Positions 16,243-24,472 are shown, counted from the first letter of the stretch. The stretch is DNA of 56,486 nucleotides from Levilactobacillus zymae DSM 19395 (GCF_001434115.1 NZ_AZDW01000008.1:1-56486); one strand, 5' to 3'. Made by a program: numbers and translations. Notes: a model not told the origin generated them from the sequence alone.

Positions 16243-16953
16243 ATGTTTGACTTCAGATTTGCAATTAATTCATTTCCAAAAATATTATCGGTTGCGCCTA
16301 CAACTATCGTGTTGTCAATCATTGCAACTCTTATCGGACTGATCTTAGCAATATTGATTGTTATTATTCGTGAGAGAAAAATTAAAGTACTTGATTCAAT
16401 CGCGGCAATTTATGTTTCGTTTATTCGGGGGACACCAATAATTGTTCAATTGTATGTTGTGTATTATGGATTGCCACAGCTATTGGTAGCTCTTAGAGGA
16501 ATGGGCATTAACACGAATTCTAATGGGTTGCCGGTGATATTGATTGCTATCTTAGCTTATTCATTTAATGCTTCAGCCAATATTTCTGAGAGTATCCGAT
16601 CAGCGTATCACTCAGTAGATTATCAGCAATATGAGGCTGCGGTGTCTGTGGGAATGAAGCCTACGCGTGCTATGACTAGAATTGTGGTTCCTCAATTAAT
16701 TACTAATTTAATTCCAAATTTTTCAAATCTATTTTTAGATTTAATTAAGGATACGGCAATTGTCTATAATATTGGGATTGTTGAAATTATGGCTAAGGCA
16801 AATATTATGTCGTCACTAGGTTTTAAGTATATTGAAACGTACTTAGATGCGCTTATCATCTATGTGTTCATTTGTTGGTTTTTTGCAAAATTATTTCAGA
16901 TTTTCGAAATTATTGCTCGTAAGCGTATTTCGCACACGCAAGAATTTGTTTAG
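16243..16953 (+). CDS. Polar amino-acid ABC transporter permease
   Basis: A 236-residue second permease of the HisM/GlnP family. It carries FIRGTPIIVQLYVVYYGLPQ (about 65-84) and the EAA loop YEAAVSVGMKPTRAMTRIVVPQ. The spacing of 11 bases from the previous gene and AAGGTG before the ATG indicate one transcript. Together with the ATPase and binding protein it makes a complete importer. The substrate is open: the family covers glutamate/aspartate, glutamine, cystine, arginine and S-methylated amino acids. Confidence 0.9.
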   Translation: MFDFRFAINSFPKILSVAPTTIVLSIIATLIGLILAILIVIIRERKIKVLDSIAAIYVSFIRGTPIIVQLYVVYYGLPQLLVALRGMGINTNSNGLPVILIAILAYSFNASANISESIRSAYHSVDYQQYEAAVSVGMKPTRAMTRIVVPQLITNLIPNFSNLFLDLIKDTAIVYNIGIVEIMAKANIMSSLGFKYIETYLDALIIYVFICWFFAKLFQIFEIIARKRISHTQEFV

Positions 16954-16968
16954 AAGGGAAGCTACAAA

Positions 16969-17838
16969 ATGAAATCTAAGAAGCGAATTATCGTATACGG
17001 TGTTATTGCTATTGCCGTAATCATATTAATCTTAACGGGAGCCCTGCATAACTCTTCAAAGGCCAATTCTAATTCTAGTGTCACAACAATTAGTGTTGCT
17101 GGGCCGGATAATAATCGGCCATATACTTATCCAGATAACGGAAAAATTGGTGGATATTACGGTGCTTTGTTAGGTCGCATTGATCAGGACTTAAAGCAGT
17201 ACAAGTTTAAACAGACAACAACTGCGCAAAATTCAGTTTTCGTGGGGTTGCAATCTGGTAAGTATGATTTGGCAGTTTCAAATTGGTGGTATTCAAAAGA
17301 CCGTTTCAATACTTATCTGCATTCAACTTCAAACGGACTGGATGACCTCCGACTAATAACCAAGAAGGGCGGTAAGACTGCCAACTCTCTTAAAGACATT
17401 GCAACTAAGAAACTGACGTTAGCACCAATTTCGACTGATGATGCTCGGTATGCGTTTATTCAGGATTACAATAAGAAAAATCCTAAATACAAAATTAATC
17501 TAAAGGGGATTGGTGATCAATCAGCTGGTGATGCGTTAAAACAAGTATCCAATGGCCAATATGACGTTGCAATTTATCCTTATGCTGCATATAAACCAGT
17601 TTCAAGCACTAGCGAAGGTACTAAATTGAGGGTTTCTAAGTCAATTGGTCTTGAAAATAGTTATTTCTTATTAAACAAGAGTGATAAAAACGAGAAGCTT
17701 CTTAAAGCACTGAACAAGGAATTAAAGAAGCTCAAAGATAACGGATATCTCGGAAAGATTACTAAAAAGTATCTTTACGAAAATACATTTGAATTTCCGG
17801 GAGCTAACTCAACGTTTAATACGGATCCAACAAAATAG
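16969..17838 (+). CDS. Extracellular substrate-binding protein of the amino-acid ABC transporter
   Basis: A 289-residue family-3 (SBP_bac_3) binding protein. A hydrophobic N terminus (YGVIAIAVIILILTGAL, about 10-26) has no lipobox cysteine, so it is held by an uncleaved helix or released rather than lipid-anchored, unusual for Gram-positive SBPs. The mature part has the two-lobed pattern: VAGPDNNRPYTYPDNGKIGGYYGALLGRI at the start and LQSGKYDLAVSNWWYSKDR where the lobes meet; the usual ligand Arg of FDGVISGMSIT-type amino-acid SBPs is not obvious. Located between the permeases and the methyltransferase-like gene, which implies the imported ligand is that enzyme's substrate or product. Confidence 0.85.
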   Translation: MKSKKRIIVYGVIAIAVIILILTGALHNSSKANSNSSVTTISVAGPDNNRPYTYPDNGKIGGYYGALLGRIDQDLKQYKFKQTTTAQNSVFVGLQSGKYDLAVSNWWYSKDRFNTYLHSTSNGLDDLRLITKKGGKTANSLKDIATKKLTLAPISTDDARYAFIQDYNKKNPKYKINLKGIGDQSAGDALKQVSNGQYDVAIYPYAAYKPVSSTSEGTKLRVSKSIGLENSYFLLNKSDKNEKLLKALNKELKKLKDNGYLGKITKKYLYENTFEFPGANSTFNTDPTK

Positions 17839-17871
17839 AAAACTATTAAGTGACTTTTATGGGAGGATATT

Positions 17872-18894
17872 ATGAATAAAGCAGAAGTACTTAAAGCATT
17901 TAATAATCAAATTGAAACGCAAGTGCCGTTTTCAGTTTGGCACCACTTCACGCCCAACGAGCATGTAGAAGCAACTGCAAGTAATGGGATGTATGCTGCG
18001 GATTTAAGTCGGGAATCGGAATTCGTCGATGCAGTACATCCAGATTTTATTAAGTTAATGAATGATGGGTACTTCACATATCAGCTTAATAACGTGGATA
18101 ATCCAAGAGATTTAAAATCCTTATCTAAAATTAAACCTATTTCAGATGATGATGTGTGGTTAAAAGATCAGGGAAATTTGATATCAGCACAAATTAAAAG
18201 TTTATCAAACCCGGCTGTGGTATTTAGTAATGTTTTCTCAGCTGTAACATTATTTAAATGGAAGTTGGTGGCGGATAAACCCGAAATTGACTTGGCTCAG
18301 GGTGATGTTGTTTTCGCAGATCTTTACACTAAAGAACCTGAAACTGTAATAAACGCTTTACGAGTTATCAATGGTGACATTAAGAAACAAATTAGAGCGC
18401 AACATGATGCAGGAATTGATGGTGTGCTGTTTAGTACCCAAGAAATTCAGGATGACAGAATTGGTCAGGACTTTTTTGAGACTGTTCAAAAGAAACTTGA
18501 TTCTGAATTAATTGCTGAAATCAATGCACAGAATGAAATAGGGATTCTTCATGTTTGTGGTTTTGGTGAAGCAACAAATCATCTTCCTTGGTTTGTTGAT
18601 TATGATCTACCAGTAATTAACTGGGCAACGCGGGTTGATGGTTATACTTTGGGTGAAGGTAAAAAGTTATTCAAGGACAAGGTAGTTTTTGGCGGTCTTG
18701 GGATTACTAAGGATGATATCTTGTATAAGGGGACAAGAAAGGAAATTCAATCTGAGGTTTATCGTCTTATTGATGAAGCGGGGACTAAGGGGGTTATTAT
18801 TGGCGCTGATTGCACGGTTCAACGTGATACACCTGTTGAACATATTCTTTGGGCTGCGCAGGCAGCACATGATTACGTTGCAACGAAGAAGTAA
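17872..18894 (+). CDS. UroD/MtaA-family methyltransferase-like protein
   Basis: A 340-residue cytoplasmic protein of the uroporphyrinogen-decarboxylase superfamily. It is not HemE: the N-terminal porphyrin-binding Arg motif is absent, and there is no haem pathway nearby. Instead it shows the zinc pattern of the MtaA/CmuA methyltransferase branch: HVCG gives His227 and Cys229, and GADC gives Cys314. Members activate a thiol such as coenzyme M or homocysteine for methyl transfer. It is last in the T-box operon, 33 bases after the binding protein, with GGGAGG before its ATG. I infer a zinc-dependent thiol methyl transfer linked to an imported amino acid; the methyl donor and acceptor are unknown. 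Confidence 0.75.
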   Translation: MNKAEVLKAFNNQIETQVPFSVWHHFTPNEHVEATASNGMYAADLSRESEFVDAVHPDFIKLMNDGYFTYQLNNVDNPRDLKSLSKIKPISDDDVWLKDQGNLISAQIKSLSNPAVVFSNVFSAVTLFKWKLVADKPEIDLAQGDVVFADLYTKEPETVINALRVINGDIKKQIRAQHDAGIDGVLFSTQEIQDDRIGQDFFETVQKKLDSELIAEINAQNEIGILHVCGFGEATNHLPWFVDYDLPVINWATRVDGYTLGEGKKLFKDKVVFGGLGITKDDILYKGTRKEIQSEVYRLIDEAGTKGVIIGADCTVQRDTPVEHILWAAQAAHDYVATKK

Positions 18895-18973
18895 TATGAG
18901 AACAAGATTTTCCAATAACGCACGGTTTTACTAAATTGAATCTAAGCCAATGATTAATATTTACCCAGTAAGT

Positions 18974-19025
18974 AATCACGACAACCCCCCCTACCAGATT
19001 TTTGGCAGGGGGGGTTGTCGTGATT
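18974..19025. terminator. Long inverted repeat at the end of the T-box operon
   Basis: AATCACGACAACCCCCCCT pairs perfectly with its complement around an 14-base loop that also partly pairs. It has no T run, so termination would be weak by the simple rule; the stem is long enough to protect the 3' end of the transcript. It marks the edge of the AT-rich block. Confidence 0.6.
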
Positions 19026-19131
19026 GACTATGCTAGTGTTAGTTGCGATAGATTCGGTTAAGGGTAAGATGCTAAAAGTGTTGGAAACCTATTTATCATT
19101 TATCTAGAAATTAATTAGCACTATACGTAAT

Positions 19132-20754
19132 TTATTCAAAATGTTTATACCGGAAGTACTTGTACGCCAGTTTGCGTTGGAACAAACGTTGTGACAAGCC
19201 GGACTGGTTGGCCAGTAGCAGGTAGATGGCCAGGTAGATCAGCCCGAAGACCGCGCAGAAAACCAAGGCGGTAAACTTCCCGTGCAGGTTGGTGATTGGG
19301 AAGATGAAGTGCAGCACGATTCCAATTACCAGCACGGCGACCACTAGCCCTAGGTTGACCAGGATGATCTGGCCCAGACTCCGAAGGTTGACGCCGTAGT
19401 ATTTGCGGACCACGTGGAGCCCACTGAAGAAGATGACCCCAAAGGCGATGCTGGTCGCCAGGATGGCCCCAAGTCCCTGGAAGAAATAAACTAACGGGAA
19501 CTGGAGAACGAGTTTGACCACGAGCCCAATCAGCAATAACCAGGAGGCTTTTTTGCTCATCCGTAGGGCCTGCATCACGGTCAGAATGTTGACGCCCATC
19601 CCCAGCAACAGACTTTGCAGGACGTTGAAGCTCAGGTAATGCCCCCCCAGCACGTCGAAGTTAAAGAAGATGCCGTAGATGGGGTAGGACAGCGCGCAAA
19701 TCATGATGACGGCCGGTAACAAGAAGAAGGTCAACAGGTTCAAGTTGGACTCGATGTCGCGTTGAATCCCCGTCATGTTGTCCTGCACGTGAGCGATTTT
19801 ACTGGAAATCAAGGGTAACGAGGTTTCCGAAATCGCCATGGCTAGCGACACGACCACCGTGGTGATCTTGTTCGGGTTGGCCGAGAAGATGGTGTAGGCG
19901 TACTGCGTGGCGTTGGCCGAGTGGTGCAGTAAGCCCTGCATGATTTGTTTGAAAAACAGTTGATCGACCAACTGGCAAATCGAGATGGCGGACCCCACCA
20001 AGATGAACGGAATCGATTCGTACACGATGGTCCGAATCATGCCAAACAGGTCGCGCGTCGACGACTGCCGGTCGGACCCGGCGATGTCGGCCGGGGCGCC
20101 GGACCCGCGTAACCGCCGCAAGAGGTACAGGTAACTGGCGACGGCCCCCACGAAGGCGGCGAAGGTACTGAAGACCACGGCTTCTTTGTAGTCGCGTCCC
20201 AGGACCTCGATGATCACGTAGGTCCCTACCAGAATGGCGATGACCCGGATGAACTGTTCCCAAAGCTGGGAAACTCCGTACGGTTTTAGGTCGGAATTGC
20301 CCTGAAACCAGCCCCGTAAGACGCTCATCGAGGGAATCAAGACGATGGCCGGCACCAGACTGCGGAGCGTCAAGATGGCGCTGGACGCCGAACTGACGGG
20401 ACTGGTCCGCGCGATGGTCGGGGCCAGGACCCACAGGAGAATCCCGCAGATGATCCCGGACGCGAGCATCACCACGAAGCCAATCTGACCCACGCGTCTG
20501 GCGTTGCGGGGCTCGGCCTTCCCGTTGAAGTAGGCGACCCGGCGTGCAACGGCGGAGGGAAACCCGGCGGTCCCTAAGGAAATAAACAGCGCGTAGGGGG
20601 TGTAGGCCGTGTTGAACAGGGCCTGCGCGGCGGTCTGGTGACTGGGCGAGCCAATCATGTACAACCAGGGGATCAGGTAGACGATGCCCAGCACCCGCGA
20701 GATGATACTCCCGAAGGACAACCAAAAGGTTCCCGATAGAATTTTTTTATTCAT
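19132..20754 (-). CDS. YtgP/SpoVB-type polysaccharide or lipid II flippase
   Basis: A 540-residue membrane protein of the MOP superfamily (YtgP/MurJ-like), expected to flip undecaprenyl-linked wall precursors. About 14 hydrophobic segments are seen; the N terminus ILSGTFWLSFGSIISRVLGIVYLIPWLYMIG and the segment LGTAGFPSAVARRVA (about 60-74) are characteristic. The C terminus is basic (RKLAYKYFRYKHFE). The ATG at 20754 has only a weak ribosome binding site. It is alone between the AT-rich island and the SMR exporter pair. YtgP-type proteins can replace MurJ in Bacillus, so a cell-wall role is likely; an exopolysaccharide role cannot be excluded. Confidence 0.85.
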   Translation of the reverse strand: MNKKILSGTFWLSFGSIISRVLGIVYLIPWLYMIGSPSHQTAAQALFNTAYTPYALFISLGTAGFPSAVARRVAYFNGKAEPRNARRVGQIGFVVMLASGIICGILLWVLAPTIARTSPVSSASSAILTLRSLVPAIVLIPSMSVLRGWFQGNSDLKPYGVSQLWEQFIRVIAILVGTYVIIEVLGRDYKEAVVFSTFAAFVGAVASYLYLLRRLRGSGAPADIAGSDRQSSTRDLFGMIRTIVYESIPFILVGSAISICQLVDQLFFKQIMQGLLHHSANATQYAYTIFSANPNKITTVVVSLAMAISETSLPLISSKIAHVQDNMTGIQRDIESNLNLLTFFLLPAVIMICALSYPIYGIFFNFDVLGGHYLSFNVLQSLLLGMGVNILTVMQALRMSKKASWLLLIGLVVKLVLQFPLVYFFQGLGAILATSIAFGVIFFSGLHVVRKYYGVNLRSLGQIILVNLGLVVAVLVIGIVLHFIFPITNLHGKFTALVFCAVFGLIYLAIYLLLANQSGLSQRLFQRKLAYKYFRYKHFE

Positions 20755-20859
20755 TAAAATTTTACAACTCTCTAGTTTAAATTTAGTGGCCGGAAATCGG
20801 CACTCGTTGTTTCATTTTAAGCGTCCGGCCCCTAAAAGAAAAGGGGCAATCGCCCGGGA

Positions 20860-21174
20860 TTAGGCAACTAGCTTCAAGCCGATGGTCGCGCTCAGAATCA
20901 CGGCGACCCACAGCAACTTGCGCCAATCGCGGGATTCACCGAAGAACAGCATGCCGGTCAGCACGCCGCCGGCCGCCCCAATCCCGGTCCAGATGGCGTA
21001 GGCCGTCCCCATCGGTAGCGTCTGTAAGGCCAGGTCGAGCCCGCCGAAGCTCACGGCAAAGGCCACGACCATGGCGACCCACAGGATGCGGCGAGGCCGA
21101 CTGAGTGCCCAGTTCATGAAGGTCACGCCCAGCATCTCGCTGAGCCCCGCTAAAATCAACCAGAACCACGCCAT
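20860..21174 (-). CDS. SMR-family guanidinium exporter subunit (YkkD-like)
   Basis: A 104-residue four-helix SMR transporter. The conserved membrane Glu is at residue 13 (ILAGLSEMLGV), and GTAYAIWTGIGAAGGVLTG carries the family's third-helix motif. It overlaps the upstream SMR gene by the TAATG arrangement, so the two are translated together and probably act as a heterodimer like Bacillus YkkC/YkkD. The guanidine-I riboswitch in front of the pair identifies the likely substrate as guanidinium. Confidence 0.88.
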   Translation of the reverse strand: MAWFWLILAGLSEMLGVTFMNWALSRPRRILWVAMVVAFAVSFGGLDLALQTLPMGTAYAIWTGIGAAGGVLTGMLFFGESRDWRKLLWVAVILSATIGLKLVA

Positions 21175-21497
21175 TAGGCTTCACCACCTTTCGTCACGGT
21201 CTGTAGACCGCCAATGCCCAGAATCAATCCGCCAATCAGACCTATTTTGACCCAGCTAAAGGGTTCCCCGAACAGCAACATGCCCACGGCGCTAGTCCCC
21301 AGGGTGCCCAGACCCACGAAGACGGCGTAGGCCGTGCCGGCCGGGATGTGGCGACTGGCCGTGATCAAGAAGTAAAAACTCAAGTAAACGGCCACGGCGG
21401 TCAGCCCCCAAGCCCACAACGTGCTGGCGTGCTTAAACCCGATGACCCAACTGACCTCGAAGATGGCGCCGAGGCCGACGCGAATCCAATGTTTCAT
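21174..21497 (-). CDS. SMR-family guanidinium exporter subunit (YkkC/Gdx-like)
   Basis: A 107-residue SMR protein, first gene of the pair. The active-site Glu is in the first helix (GLGAIFEVSWVIGFKHAS), and the Trp/Lys neighbours (W, FKHA) are those of the Gdx (SugE) guanidinium branch rather than of polyaromatic-drug EmrE proteins. PAGTAYAVFVGLGTLGTSAVGMLLFGE is the conserved loop and helix 3. AGGAGG precedes the ATG. A guanidine-I riboswitch with its own terminator sits directly upstream, so the exporter is made when guanidine is present. Confidence 0.9.
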   Translation of the reverse strand: MKHWIRVGLGAIFEVSWVIGFKHASTLWAWGLTAVAVYLSFYFLITASRHIPAGTAYAVFVGLGTLGTSAVGMLLFGEPFSWVKIGLIGGLILGIGGLQTVTKGGEA

Positions 21498-21521
21498 TTA
21501 AAATTCCTCCTAAATCGCCAA

Positions 21522-21570
21522 AAAAGCCCGAGAAATTTTGTCGTGATGACAAAATCTCCCAGGCTTTTTC
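21522..21570 (-). terminator. Expression-platform terminator of the guanidine riboswitch
   Basis: On the minus strand AGCCTGGGAGATTTTGTC pairs with GACAAAATTTCTCGGGCT and is followed by six T. Its 5' arm overlaps the conserved 3' end of the aptamer, so ligand binding should block the hairpin. Confidence 0.88.
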
Positions 21571-21648
21571 CCTTCCGTGTGCCGCAAGTATGATCTTGCG
21601 GGGCCTTCTCTCGGACCAGACCGGCGGTGCCGCGGAACCCTAGAAAGC
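21554..21648 (-). ncRNA. Guanidine-I (ykkC) riboswitch
   Basis: On the minus strand the conserved blocks occur in order: CTAGGGTTCCG, then CTGGTCCGAGAGAAGGC, then ACACGGAAGGGAAAAAGCC and TGGGAGA. These are the ykkC/guanidine-I aptamer hallmarks. A terminator overlaps its 3' end and an SMR exporter pair follows, the standard genetic context. Confidence 0.93.
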
Positions 21649-21858
21649 CAAGTATGCGATTGATTAAGTGAGGCTAGCTTAGCACGAAAGGCTGAAAGGG
21701 GCAAGGCGGCCGTTTTCATTTTGGGGGTTATCAACCACTTAATGTGATTAAAATCACTAAATATCACAATCGATTACATTGTAGATAACTGGGGGCTGTT
21801 ACGGATTTTCAGAAAACTAGAGACCGATAATCCCCCTAGAAATCAGCGATAGCGATGC

Positions 21859-21864
21859 TATACT
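21859..21864 (+). promoter_or_regulatory. Possible -10 box for the first mannitol dehydrogenase
   Basis: TATACT lies 180 bases upstream of the first mannitol dehydrogenase; no consensus -35 is seen. Between it and the gene is the palindrome GCAACCGGTTGC (21986-21997), of the form bound by LacI-family regulators. A half-cre sequence (ATCGATTACATT) occurs at 21769-21780. Confidence 0.4.
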
Positions 21865-22043
21865 AATCTCGATTCAACGAAATGTTTCCAGCCGCGGGCC
21901 GGGTGCGTTAGTCGAGTTTGTGTGGTGGGTAACGATAAGGGCCTTACAACCTTAAATGTACCCGGGAACTCGTTTAGGCTAAATTGCAACCGGTTGCGCG
22001 GCACTTCCTAAAAATTAAGCAGTTTAAAAGGAGTTTGTTAACA

Positions 22044-23042
22044 ATGAGGGCTTTAGTCTTAACCGGGAAAAAACAATTGGCGTTACAAGCGCTGCCCACC
22101 CCAACCGTGGCGGCCAACGAGGTCTTGATCAACACCGCCTACGCTGGGATCTGCGGGACGGACCGGGCGTTATATGCCGGGCTTCCGGGTTCCGCCGATG
22201 CCGTGCCGCCCATCGTTTTGGGCCACGAAAATTCGGGGACGGTCGCCGCAGTCGGTGCTAACGTCACCAACGTTCAGGTGGGCGACCGGGTCACGGTCGA
22301 CCCCAACATCTACTGTGGGCAGTGCGAGTATTGCCTGACCGATCGGCCGGAACTCTGTGACCACTTATCCGCGGTCGGGGTCACCCGTAACGGTGGCTTG
22401 GAACAAAGCTTTACGGCCCCGGCCTCGGTCGTTTACCGTGTCCCGGACAACGTGTCGTTGAAGGCCGCGGCGACCACCGAACCTATCTCCTGTGCGGTCC
22501 ACGGCTTGAAACTCTTGAAGCTGACGCCGTACCAAAAGGCGTTGGTCGTGGGGGACGGCTTCATGGGCCAGATCTTCGCACAACTCTTGCAGGCCTACGG
22601 GGTTCACCAGGTCGACTTGGCCGGTCGGAACGACCAGAAGTTGGCCTTTAATCACGACAAGTTCGGGGTGACGCGGACCTTCAACACCACCCGCGACACG
22701 TTACCCGCCGATTACGACGTGGTCATCGAGGCCGTGGGCTTACCCCAGACCCAAGAACAGGCCGTCGAAGCTACCAAGAAGGGGGCCCAGGTCCTGATGT
22801 TTGGGGTCGGGCAACCGGACCAGACCTTCTCGATGAACACCTACGAGGTTTACCAGAAGCAACTGACCATTCAGGGCGCCTTCATCAACCCGTACGCCTT
22901 CAAGGATTCCCTAGCCTTACTCGCCAGCGGTCAACTGGACGTCGAGTCGTTGATCAGTCATGAAGTCAGTCTCGAACAAGTTGAAGACGTGCTGAACGGC
23001 CAAGTCAGTGGTGTCAGCAAGGCCGTCGTTAAAGTGCAATAA
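22044..23042 (+). CDS. Mannitol 2-dehydrogenase, zinc MDR type (copy 1)
   Basis: A 332-residue zinc-dependent medium-chain dehydrogenase very like the mannitol 2-dehydrogenases of heterofermentative lactobacilli and Leuconostoc, which reduce fructose to mannitol and regenerate NAD(P). Catalytic zinc ligands Cys37 (GICGTD) and His61/Glu62 (GHENSG) are present, as are the four structural cysteines at 91, 94, 97 and 105, and the Rossmann motif VGDGFMG (169-175). The ATG at 22044 follows AAAAGGAG; an earlier in-frame start lacks a site. About four of five residues match the copy at 25378-26382. Its GC-rich third positions differ from copy 2, which uses more T/A, so the two are not a recent exact duplication. 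Confidence 0.85.
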   Translation: MRALVLTGKKQLALQALPTPTVAANEVLINTAYAGICGTDRALYAGLPGSADAVPPIVLGHENSGTVAAVGANVTNVQVGDRVTVDPNIYCGQCEYCLTDRPELCDHLSAVGVTRNGGLEQSFTAPASVVYRVPDNVSLKAAATTEPISCAVHGLKLLKLTPYQKALVVGDGFMGQIFAQLLQAYGVHQVDLAGRNDQKLAFNHDKFGVTRTFNTTRDTLPADYDVVIEAVGLPQTQEQAVEATKKGAQVLMFGVGQPDQTFSMNTYEVYQKQLTIQGAFINPYAFKDSLALLASGQLDVESLISHEVSLEQVEDVLNGQVSGVSKAVVKVQ

Positions 23043-23057
23043 GAAGAAGGGTTTAAA

Positions 23058-23837
23058 ATGAAAGTTGAAGCAACTTCTGAATCGTTAGCCGCCCCCACCA
23101 GCGGGGTGTCGCAACGCACGATTTCACTGGGCAAGGCCATCGCGTATTTCGCCTTCTCCCTGGTGATCAATTCGGCGGGGAACGTGTTGACGCTGGTCAC
23201 CAGCGCCAAGATTCATCCCTCGTTTTTAGGGGCGGCCTACTGGACCGCGGCCGAGGCCAACCTGGGGACCGCCTTTCACTGGAACCTGTTTTGGGCGTTT
23301 CTGGTCATGGGTTTCTTGACGGCGGTGCTCAACGCCATCTTGATGCATAAGTGGAGTTGGAAACGGATCACCGGTAACATGGTCTTTATGGTACCGTTCT
23401 CCGCGTTGATTCAACTCTTCGAAAACTTCTTCATGGGCGACTACCCCAACCTGTTTACCGGGTTGCCGGCCGCTCGGAGTACCGGGATGGTGATCTTCTA
23501 CGTGGCGTTGAACTTCCTGGGAGTAGCGCTGATTGCCACGGCGATTTCCATCTATCAGCGGGTCAACCTGGTCTTGCACCCGGCCGATGACTTGATGCAG
23601 ATCCTGCGCTTCCGCTACTTCCACGGGCAAGCCGCCAAGGCCATGTGGGCGTCCTACATTCCGCCGACCCTGATGGCCATCATCGCCATTCTGGTGACGC
23701 ACCAGTTTACCAACTTTGGTTTGGGCACCGTCTTCGCCTTTGTGGCGCAGGGGGGCATCACCGGGATTGCCGATAAGTGGGTCTTCCCCAAGTTGAAACA
23801 CCAAGCCTTAGACGTCGGGACTAAGGAAACAAACTAA
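23058..23837 (+). CDS. YczE/YyaS/YitT-like integral membrane protein (copy 1)
   Basis: A 259-residue membrane protein with about six helices. The segment NLVLHPADDLMQILRFRYF resembles the GPRDGLM loop of YczE/YyaS/YitT proteins, and FGLGTVFAFVAQGGITGIADKWVFPKL the family's C-terminal GxGT helix. Function of that family is not established. It begins 15 bases after mannitol dehydrogenase copy 1, and the same gene order recurs with copy 2, so it probably moves fructose, mannitol or a related solute, or serves redox control; this is inference from context only. A repeat copy starts at its stop codon. Confidence 0.65.
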   Translation: MKVEATSESLAAPTSGVSQRTISLGKAIAYFAFSLVINSAGNVLTLVTSAKIHPSFLGAAYWTAAEANLGTAFHWNLFWAFLVMGFLTAVLNAILMHKWSWKRITGNMVFMVPFSALIQLFENFFMGDYPNLFTGLPAARSTGMVIFYVALNFLGVALIATAISIYQRVNLVLHPADDLMQILRFRYFHGQAAKAMWASYIPPTLMAIIAILVTHQFTNFGLGTVFAFVAQGGITGIADKWVFPKLKHQALDVGTKETN

Positions 23838-24105
23838 AATTTAGTGCTTCCGGGCTAACCCAGTCAGCAATGGGCGGGAACGGGTTTTGGGTGGGCACGG
23901 CTTCAAGCCCGGGGCCCAGGTCTTGAAGACCGACCTTTGTCTAACCCGACAAAAGACGTCGGCTAAGACAAACTTCACTCCTGAGCCCATTTCTGACTGG
24001 CCCTCCAGCTCACGTTAGGTATAATGGCAACTTAAATGGGTTCTGTTTAATTAAGAGATATATGGTTGGTTAATTCGACTGGTCATTGAGTTTTACAACT
24101 GATTT
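23838..24105 (+). repeat. Structured MITE-like repeat, copy B
   Basis: A shorter copy lacking the left terminal repeat: it begins directly after the previous stop codon at TTAGTGCTTCCGGGC. The core (23850-24009) keeps the outer stem (CAGTCAG ... CTGACTGG), GGTCTTGAAGACC and the long arm (CCGAC/GTCGG). The right end GAGTTTTACAACTG matches the right ends of the other copies in outline. Confidence 0.8.
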
Positions 24106-24124
24106 TAAATGTTAACCGTAATGG

Positions 24125-24159
24125 TCACGCCTTCCACTGGGGAGGCGTGACTTTTTGTT
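24125..24159 (+). terminator. Terminator of the first mannitol dehydrogenase module
   Basis: GTCACGCCT pairs with AGGCGTGAC around a loop, followed by five T. Confidence 0.85.
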
Positions 24160-24274
24160 TACCGGTTAAAGTTTGTGAACCCGGCCGCCCCGGTCCAACC
24201 AAGCGGCTTTTTCCCGCTCGTTACCGACGCCTCCCCCGTGAAAACCAGAAAATTGGCTAAAAATGTACGAAAAA

Positions 24275-24288
24275 TGTAATCGATTACA
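24275..24288. promoter_or_regulatory. cre site, fully palindromic
   Basis: TGTAATCGATTACA matches all positions of the cre consensus and lies in a 20-base perfect palindrome (24272-24291). It is about 85 bases upstream of the fructokinase -10 box. Confidence 0.8.
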
Positions 24289-24369
24289 TTTTGAATATTA
24301 GTCGTTTTCTTGACCTTTTCACAAAATCAACAACCCTGAAAAGGGGTAGGCAGGTGAAAACACAGATGC

Positions 24370-24388
24370 TATGATGAAAGCGTTTTAA
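24370..24388 (+). promoter_or_regulatory. Fructokinase promoter -10 box with a second cre-like site
   Basis: TATGAT (24370-24375) is preceded at 17 bases by TAGGCA, a weak -35. TGAAAGCGTTTTAA (24375-24388) fits cre at 13 of 14 positions and starts at the end of the -10 box, a position suited to blocking transcription. Confidence 0.6.
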
Positions 24389-24472
24389 AGGTGATGAAAT
24401 CAATCACGAACGCATCTTAAATTAATTCGGGAAAGCTAAGAAAGGCTTCCCCAACCACTGGAGGTGGCAACT

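Noticed and set aside
17872-18894. HemE (uroporphyrinogen decarboxylase) of haem synthesis
   Set aside because: The N-terminal substrate-binding Arg block is missing, HxC...C zinc ligands are present and no haem genes are near.
19799-20725. 308-codon frame in another register of the flippase gene
   Set aside because: Arg/Pro/His-rich translation typical of an out-of-frame read; the 540-residue frame has clear membrane helices.
21766-21779. Full cre site before the first mannitol dehydrogenase
   Set aside because: Only the right half fits (ATCGATTACA); the left three bases do not match.
23226-23804. 192-codon minus-strand frame
   Set aside because: Antisense shadow of the YczE-like gene with His/Arg-rich low-complexity translation.
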